The notes below the pieces were generated by a model. That model saw only the letters and a program-made list of their open reading frames with translations. It did no database searches and was not told the origin of the DNA. A program made the translations under genes and the position numbers. 52,049 nucleotides of DNA from Paulinella micropora (taxonomy: Eukaryota > Cercozoa > Imbricatea > Euglyphida): contig BJOX01000242.1 of the NCBI GenBank assembly GCA_009731375.1, positions 134,649-186,697 on the forward strand, written 5' to 3'. Below are positions 9,391 through 52,049 of the stretch, piece after piece (positions within the stretch are counted from its first letter, which is position 1; each line of letters begins with the position of its first letter).

Positions 9391-9750
9391 ATGCCAGTGA
9401 TGCAATTTTGGAGGAGTAGTGATGGGTTGCACGAGGAGAAGGCGAGGCGATTTGACCCTGTATTCCTGGAGAAGGGGGGCAAGCACAGAGAAACATGGGA
9501 TGCCACCATCAAGCTGGATGACGAGGACCATATCCCATACACCATCCAAACGAGGCCGAGGTTGTTACTGAACATCCCGTTGAGCTAACAGAGGAGCGGC
9601 GAATACCGGCACATATATGGGACGAGATAGAGGGGGCGGGGTTACCCTTCGAGGTTGTCGGGGCGCCACCAGCGGCGACGGGATCCAGGGGTAAAAAGCG
9701 GCCAACCACGGGGGGTCGTACGACCAGAGCACGAAGACGGGCACAATAAC
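9391..9750 (+). pseudogene. second C-terminal extension, frame-shifted once
   Basis: A frame from 9391 reads plausible protein (WDATIKLDDEDHIPYTIQ) until about 9560. It then changes to a frame with ELTEERRIPAHIWDEIEG and a basic end (GKKRPTTGGRTTRARRR), which stops at about 9750. The basic end could be a nuclear-localisation or chromatin-targeting tail such as some Ty3 integrases carry, but no chromodomain is recognisable. Confidence 0.4.
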
Positions 9751-11157
9751 AGAGGAGCGACGGTCGAGGATAGAAGAAGAAAAGATAGAGATAGGAGATG
9801 AAGAACGAAAAAGAGACAAAGCGGTAAGGGACATCATATGAGAGGAAAGCGGCAAACAAAAGCGGAAAAGCGGTATAATGGGGGTGATAGAGAGGGAAAG
9901 GGGGAGAGGATTACATACCTTACCTTCATAGGTACAGCGGTGGGACACACTACACCAACATCGGTCGCACGAGGTATATATCTTGCAAAATATCGCGGTT
10001 TATTATTCTTATATCACTATACAGCGGACTATAGCGCTCTATTCATATATTACTAAGAGGAGGACAATAGCGGTTTACAACTATCTTATGACAATAAGAT
10101 TTTGCCGAATATAGCGGTTTACTGACATATTACATCGGTGATACAGGCTTGCGGGTACAAGAGGCATATAATGAGGTTTACGGGGTTAGAGGATATACTT
10201 AGAAAAATATATTAGCGGAATATGCGGATATGATGAGGACTAACATAAAAAAAAGCTTTCTGCCTTATAGGCGCGAGGAAGGGGTGAGCAGAACTTTCTC
10301 ATTTTCCACTGTGACGAGTGATGACTGCGGAATCTATTTCACATCAGACTTTGAGGAATAAGAGGTATATGGGCAGCGGATGGGATAGATGCGAATAGGA
10401 CATACCAGCTTAGACAGAGAGGGAGTAGGGGGGAGGAGAAACGGGGTAGACAGAATAGTTAATAGGGATTGTCAATAGGATGGATAGAATAGATAAAAGG
10501 GGGAAGGGGGGGGGGGGNNNNNNNNNNAATATGCGGATATGAGGAGGACCAACATAATAAATATGCTTTCTGCCTTATAGGTGCGAGGAAGGGGTAAGCG
10601 GAAGCGGAGCGGCCCGGGACTTTCTCATTTTCCACTCTGTGACGAGTCATGAATGCGGAATATATTTCACATCAGACTTTGAGGATTAAGGGGTATATGA
10701 GCGGCGGATAAGATAGATGCGAACAGGCCATACCAGTTTAGACAGAGAGGGAGTAGGGGGGAGGAGAAACGGGGTAGACAGGATAGTTAATAGGGACAGT
10801 CAGTAGGATGGATAGAATAGATAAGGGTGGGGTGGGGATAGTATAGGTAGAGGAGAGGGGGCGAGGACCAGCGACATGAAAGATCAGAAAGACGAGATGA
10901 AAGAGATTATAGATGACTGAGGGGGGGAGTGGCAATGCGGACCAACTCATGATCAAGGGGCAAACAAAAGGGGGGGACACTATATATATATTATAAGACG
11001 AGCGGGGCATAAACCAACGCAAGAAAGCGGTATAAGGGGGACTATACGCGGAATCGAAGAAGGACTCTGACCCTTTGGGGGGAGCAGGGATGATTGAGAG
11101 GAAGGGTAGGGGATATATATATCATCTGTGTTATCGGCTCTCAGGTTCGTTTCAAGC
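9751..11157 (+). repeat. 3' spacer of the retroelement with internal duplication
   Basis: About 1.4 kb of purine-skewed, non-coding DNA with many AGCGG words. Two copies of a roughly 290-bp segment, about 10200-10500 and 10528-10830, share blocks such as GCTTTCTGCCTTATAGG and CACATCAGACTTTGAGGA. They are separated by a G run and ten N at 10518-10527. The duplication may be real or may be two haplotypes placed side by side at the gap. Confidence 0.7.
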
Positions 11158-11499
11158 ATGGCGTTTCAGAGCTGGAGGGACCTTGGTGGGGGTAGCAAAG
11201 GTCCGGGGGAGCCTTTCCTTGCCTACGTTACCTCTGGGCTGAGCGACCGGGACTACAACGAGTAGGGGGGAATCAGGGGGCTATTAAAAGCAGGAAAGAA
11301 TCATCAGGTGGGTATCAGGGCGGCACGCCTGCGGGAAATTCGAGTGGATGCAAGTGGCAAGTTTATGGGTTGGGTTCCAGTGGTGAGCTTCGAATCGGAT
11401 CCAAGTGGCGGAATCGACAGGCGTCAGGCTACGGCGGGAGAAGCACAAAGAGGAGGCGGAGGGGACATTACTACGGGTGGCTCGGCACACTCAACTTAG
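11158..11499 (+). CDS. small ORF near the 3' LTR, one in-frame stop
   Basis: An ATG at 11158 opens MAFQSWRDLGGGSKG and runs 35 codons to TAG. The same frame continues with GIRAARLREIRVDASGKF to a stop at 11499. Position between pol and the 3' LTR is where env-like or accessory ORFs lie in some Ty3 elements, but no transmembrane segment is visible. A Gly-rich remnant of gag or host sequence is equally possible. Confidence 0.35.
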
Positions 11500-11552
11500 T
11501 ATAGGCCGGCATAGTATAGACCGACACTAGGTCGGGGGGACGATGAGTGACT

Positions 11553-11567
11553 AGGGGCCGGGGAGGA
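11553..11567 (+). promoter_or_regulatory. polypurine tract candidate
   Basis: The purine-rich AGGGGCCGGGGAGGA lies directly before a TG that starts the probable LTR, as required for plus-strand priming. Two C residues interrupt it. Confidence 0.5.
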
Positions 11568-11879
11568 TGTTTCAACTCAAAATGGCGGTCATCGGATCTA
11601 TCAATATTGTTGGAACAACGACCGTCACTCAGGTCTGTATTGACATTCTATCCCGAGGTCGGTCGGTGGTGTGTGTTTTACTTCTCGCGCGCATAGAGGT
11701 GGGCGCTCGGGGGGAAGAAGGGATTATGACGGCCCAGCCGGTATATAACGGCAATACTGACCGTTCCGGTCTGTCGGTTATCTTTGGGCTGAAGGCTACG
11801 GAGTCCCTATTTTAGGTATTCCTCAGTCTTCATATCGTTAGACAGTTTATCTGTTATTGAATATCATACCATTGTAACA
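11568..11879 (+). repeat. probable 3' LTR
   Basis: The segment starts TGTTTCAACTC right after the polypurine tract and ends TTGTAACA, giving TG...CA ends and a length of 312 bp. A TATA-like GGTATATAACGG lies near 11741. The matching 5' LTR is not in the window, so the boundary at the right end is inferred from the terminal dinucleotide only. Confidence 0.5.
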
Positions 11880-12190
11880 GCAAGCAGCTCCTTCAAAAAA
11901 AGAAAGAGGTGACTCATCAGTATGATCATGCATGTATGCACAATCTGGCGTATGTAGGTCAAAGAAGAAGCACCTTCTCAAGGATAAGGGGCATGAAGAA
12001 TGTCAACCTGATGAGTAGCTTTCTATTTACCATATGTTGTCTCTTTTATTCACTGTTTTCCTCTCATTCATAACCTTCAATTCATGTACCCTTCAAAATT
12101 ATGGTTGCCTTTACTCACTGAATGCATCCAGATAAAATACATTACACATTTTGATGCTATTGTTTCCGATGATACACATAGTGTCTGTGT

Positions 12191-12720
12191 ATGCATTCCA
12201 GCTCTGATGGAGACAACGGACTTGACTGTTGCTCAATGGAGAAGGGGGTGGCGAACCAGACAAAGAATTCAAAGTCACAGAGGACTAGCTTTCCCATGAT
12301 ACTGAGTCTGACCACGAGGACGGAGATGCGCTTGAGCACCCAGAAATGGACGACCTACAACTCAATCAACTCTTTTCAGTAAACTAATAGACACGAGGGG
12401 ACTCTCCGGCTCTTGCTTTGCTGCCTTGGGAAGGCAACTATGAATTTAACGAAAATTATGACCAGGGAGATGCTACTACAACTTTGACAATAATCTTAGT
12501 AAACACATGATTGACATGTGGGCTCGATGGTTCAACACTTATGCTTGAAAAAGACACAGTTTGTTGGGCCGCGGACACCTCCGTTACATCAGGGCAGTCA
12601 TGCTAAATGAGATGCTTGCTTTTATTTGTATCTTGATTGCCATGGGAGCTATGCAGCAGACGCCCCTTCGACGAGTTCGAGTTGCTGTTAAGGTTCACCT
12701 CACGAGGGAACTGCATGGTC
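12191..12720 (+). pseudogene. possible piggyBac-like transposase remnant
   Basis: Plus-strand fragments in different frames read an acidic N-terminal piece (HDTESDHEDGDALEHPEMDD), then IDMWARWFNTYA and, after a frame change, LNEMLAFICILIAMGAMQQ. The order acidic leader, a helix ending in N-x-YA and then a hydrophobic FLG/LIxMG-like helix resembles the N-terminal half of piggyBac-family transposases. Stops and frame changes show that it is dead. The match is by pattern only. Confidence 0.3.
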
Positions 12721-13432
12721 ATGGGGATGGAGGTCACGACATTGTCAAGGACTTACACATCATCTTCAAAGTCTGCTCTCTCTTAAGTGAATTTTTCAAA
12801 CTTGTCTTCCCAGAGGTTTTTCCTGTATGCGGTGGGAGTTGTTTTCAAGGTGGGACAGACGGACCAGGCTTGCGGTTCTTTGCTACCTGCCTTGGACCAC
12901 GTTTCCCTACCGGCCTCCCCCTCCTCTCTCTCCAATCTTCCTTCATCGGAGTTCCAGTCGACGAGCTCGAGTTATGGTTAAGGTCTGCTTCACGAAGTCA
13001 GTGGTTCGGCACTGAAGGGATTCCCGCTTCGGCCTGGACGAGAGGATACAGCAATTCCTGTTCGCAACTGATTAGAAGTTTTGCAGAAGGCGCACCCCGG
13101 ACAGAATTGGCTTATGCCAGCCAGTTACTAGGTTATGTTCCAGTTATTTAATTCCCTGTAGTTGTTTCTGTTTCCTATTTTCTTTCCTTCCTTTCTCTCT
13201 TCTTTATCCACGACGTGCATCTGTGTCTTTTGACAGTTTGCGCACAGATCCTAGCGGGCTGCCACGCTCAAGGGCAAATGCTCACCCAGCCAACAAACCA
13301 GTTCAGTGACTGTATCCCTGTTATTGGTGGTTGTAGTGACGGTACCCTGCAACCGCTACGGGTTTGGGTGTGAATACTATCTTTCTCATTGTAAAATTAT
13401 GCAAAATAAATAAATAAATAATAAAAAAAAAA
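12721..13432 (+). other. retroposed or transposon-derived sequence ending in AATAAA and poly-A
   Basis: A long open frame (12561-13151) covers part of this stretch but its protein is not convincing throughout. Two related short blocks, about 12668-12715 and 12952-13004 (shared core CGACGAGnTCGAGTT), repeat within it. It ends with AAAATAAATAAATAAATAATAAAAAAAAAA at 13397-13432 in pieces, consistent with a polyadenylation signal followed by an A tail, so a reverse-transcribed insertion on the plus strand is likely. Confidence 0.35.
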
Positions 13433-14018
13433 CGAACTTGGCACTTACTGCCTCTATCAGCTCTATCGGGCCTGTCACTGTCTTAGTATGTAAGTATTGA
13501 ACGTCAACAGGGTGAGAAAAAGCAACAGACAGAATGAGTTGTAGTCTTCGCATGCGTTCATAATGCTTCTTCTCTTTCTGTACTACTTTCGCTTTTAGTG
13601 TGTGTGCTCGTTTCGACTTTCTTCGTTTCTCACGTTTCAATTTCTTAACTCTTTTCTCTCTCCACTGTTTCTTCTGTTCGTCAGTTAGCTTCGCACATCA
13701 GTCCTTCGGTTTGTCTTCAGCGGGCGTTTTGCCGTCATCTTTCTTCGTCTTTGGTCTCTGTCTACCCCCATCTGACACATTGCCTTCGTCAGAACTAGTA
13801 TCAGATGTATCCTCTGAATCTGATTCATCAGGCAACTCCCTCTCCTCAATTTCCAGTGCTTTCGCTGTATAATAAGGATATTTAATTTTTGCGTTTGCTG
13901 TGTCATCAAATGCCAGCGCAATACACTCACGATGCCAAGCACTGATGCACTTTGCATTGTTCACTAGCTTGTAACGGAAGTCGGAATAATTCCGAGTGGT
14001 ACCATCCAACTGCGGGAT
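13386..14018 (-). pseudogene. charged ORF interrupted by one TGA
   Basis: The frame opens after a TAG and reads DGTTRNYSDFRYKLVNN, KCISAWHRECIALAFDD and an acidic Ser/Asp/Glu region (DESDSEDTSDTSSDEGN). It meets a single TGA at about 13698 and continues with a strongly basic coiled-coil-like stretch (EQKKQWREKRVKKLKREK). Both sides of the TGA look like one protein. No typical start codon is clear, and a splice-like CAG precedes the first convincing residues. This could be a dead transposon gene or an exon of another gene. The family is unrecognised. Confidence 0.4.
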
Positions 14019-14515
14019 CTACTCTTGCTTTAAACACACTGTTTTCTCAGTTCCAAGGCTCATAACCTTTGGGAAGCTACCCATCGTGGAACCTTTACCG
14101 ACCCCTTTCAGGATCTATCCTGGCGACCTACCAAGACTATCACGCAGCATGGAAACGCACTTTAATAACTCGTATAAATAAAGAACTGACTCTTCTGACT
14201 TCCACGTCACAAACTGACTAACTTAGGTACAGGTCTTTCGCATTTTCAGTTAACATTGGTATTATTTACTGTCCGGCCTACTGACAAATAAACAAGTAAC
14301 GGTGAATTAAATTGAAATAGTAATGACTAACTGGATGGAATGTATTAGTAATATTCCTCCTTGCAAACAAACAAAAAAAAATCTTTGCGCAAAAATACAC
14401 ATGTATCTATGTATGTATGTATGTATGCATGTATGTATGCATAAATTATACTTGATCATAATTGCGTATGAATACAAATCGTCCTTAATGGCTGGTGCTT
14501 AAAAGTCTCGCATAT
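14019..14515. other. AT-rich intergenic sequence
   Basis: Unique AT-rich sequence with a short (GTAT)n run near 14408-14445. It lies downstream of the large minus-strand gene. I see no coding sequence or clear polyadenylation signal for that gene. Confidence 0.4.
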
Positions 14516-14581
14516 AACCTGAATAGTACAATATAGATAGATAGATATATAGATAGATATATAGATAGATAGATAGATAGA

Positions 14582-14615
<34 letters not shown>

Positions 14616-14631
14616 TGTGGTAGTGGTAGTG

Positions 14632-14674
<43 letters not shown>

Positions 14675-14675
14675 C

Positions 14676-14730
<55 letters not shown>

Positions 14731-14894
14731 ATTAGTAGTAGTAGTAGTAAGTTGTAGTGGTAGTAGTAGGAAGTTGTAGTGGTAGTAGTCAATAGTAGTA
14801 GTAGTAGAAGTAGTGGTAGTAGTAGTCGTAGTAGTAGTAGTAGTAGTAAGTAGTAGTAGTAGTAGTTAGTGGTAGTGGTAGTAGTTAGTAGTAA

Positions 14895-14935
<41 letters not shown>

Positions 14936-14936
14936 A

Positions 14937-14977
<41 letters not shown>

Positions 14978-15054
14978 AATGAGAAGAAGAAGAAGAAGAA
15001 GAAGAAGAAGAAGAAGAAGAAGAAGAAGAAGAAGAAGAAGAAGAAGGATAAAAA
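14516..15054. repeat. (TAGA)n, (TAG)n and (GAA)n microsatellites
   Basis: (TAGA)n at about 14535-14583, an imperfect (GTA)n tract to about 14980, then (GAA)n to about 15047. These follow the stop codon of the large minus-strand gene and would be its 3' untranslated or flanking region. Confidence 0.9.

Positions 15055-52049
<36,995 letters not shown>

Larger units (their letters stand above)
6000..11879 (+). mobile_element. decayed Ty3/gypsy LTR retrotransposon
   Basis: Domain order is end of reverse transcriptase, RNase H, HHCC zinc region, DD35E integrase, C-terminal extensions, long 3' spacer, polypurine tract and 3' LTR. This order is diagnostic of the Ty3/gypsy (Metaviridae) class. The 5' LTR, gag, protease and most of reverse transcriptase are missing to the left, at or before the gap. 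Several frame changes (near 6430, 8370, 8870 and 9560) and an in-frame TAG at 6875-6877 show that the copy is dead or that the assembly has uncorrected indels. The coding strand is strikingly purine-rich. Confidence 0.85.

Noticed and set aside
12157-12382. Short ORFs around 12.1-12.4 kb as independent genes
   Set aside because: They overlap the piggyBac-like remnant in other frames and show no features of their own.

Overview
This is a eukaryotic window, probably from an animal with a large, repeat-swollen genome. The evidence is spliced short exons, a tRNA-derived SINE with (ATT)n tails, tails of non-LTR retrotransposons, a Ty3-type LTR element and a very high load of tri- and tetranucleotide microsatellites. 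A short (CCTAA)n-like run at 43.78-43.85 kb weakly suggests an arthropod. I cannot name the species. Ten runs of N mark assembly gaps.

Layout. (1) 0.46-5.63 kb is GC-rich and intronless. A long minus-strand reading frame, broken by apparent frameshifts and running into a 54/60-bp minisatellite, stands head to head with a plus-strand gene whose C-terminal half has the His/Asn/Gln/Cys spacing of adenain/Ulp1-type cysteine proteases. The compact divergent layout resembles an integrated DNA virus or Polinton-like element, but the large protein is not recognised. (2) 6.0-11.9 kb is a decayed Ty3/gypsy element on the plus strand: end of reverse transcriptase, RNase H, HHCC and DD35E integrase, C-terminal extensions, a long 3' spacer with a duplication, a polypurine tract and a probable 3' LTR. 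(3) 11.9-14.5 kb holds transposon-like remnants. (4) 15.06 kb to the right edge is one minus-strand gene reconstructed here from 26 short exons. Its introns are almost entirely microsatellite, with a few retroposons.

The most unusual result concerns that gene. Open frames, splice signals and codon phase agree at all 25 exon junctions, although phase helped choose two sites. At least 16 of the 26 exons have truncated copies of themselves in the neighbouring introns. Copies of the exon 5' part, usually with the acceptor, lie upstream. Copies of the exon 3' part, often with the donor, lie downstream. One intron holds interleaved copies of both flanking exons. Many copy-to-copy differences are synonymous in the reconstructed frame, which supports both the frame and the coding strand. 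I call these copies exon-edge echoes. They are best explained by repeated tandem duplication across exon-intron borders, with microsatellites filling the joins. The protein, about 1,065 residues in the window, is Ser-rich with a basic nuclear-localisation-like stretch. I do not recognise its family.
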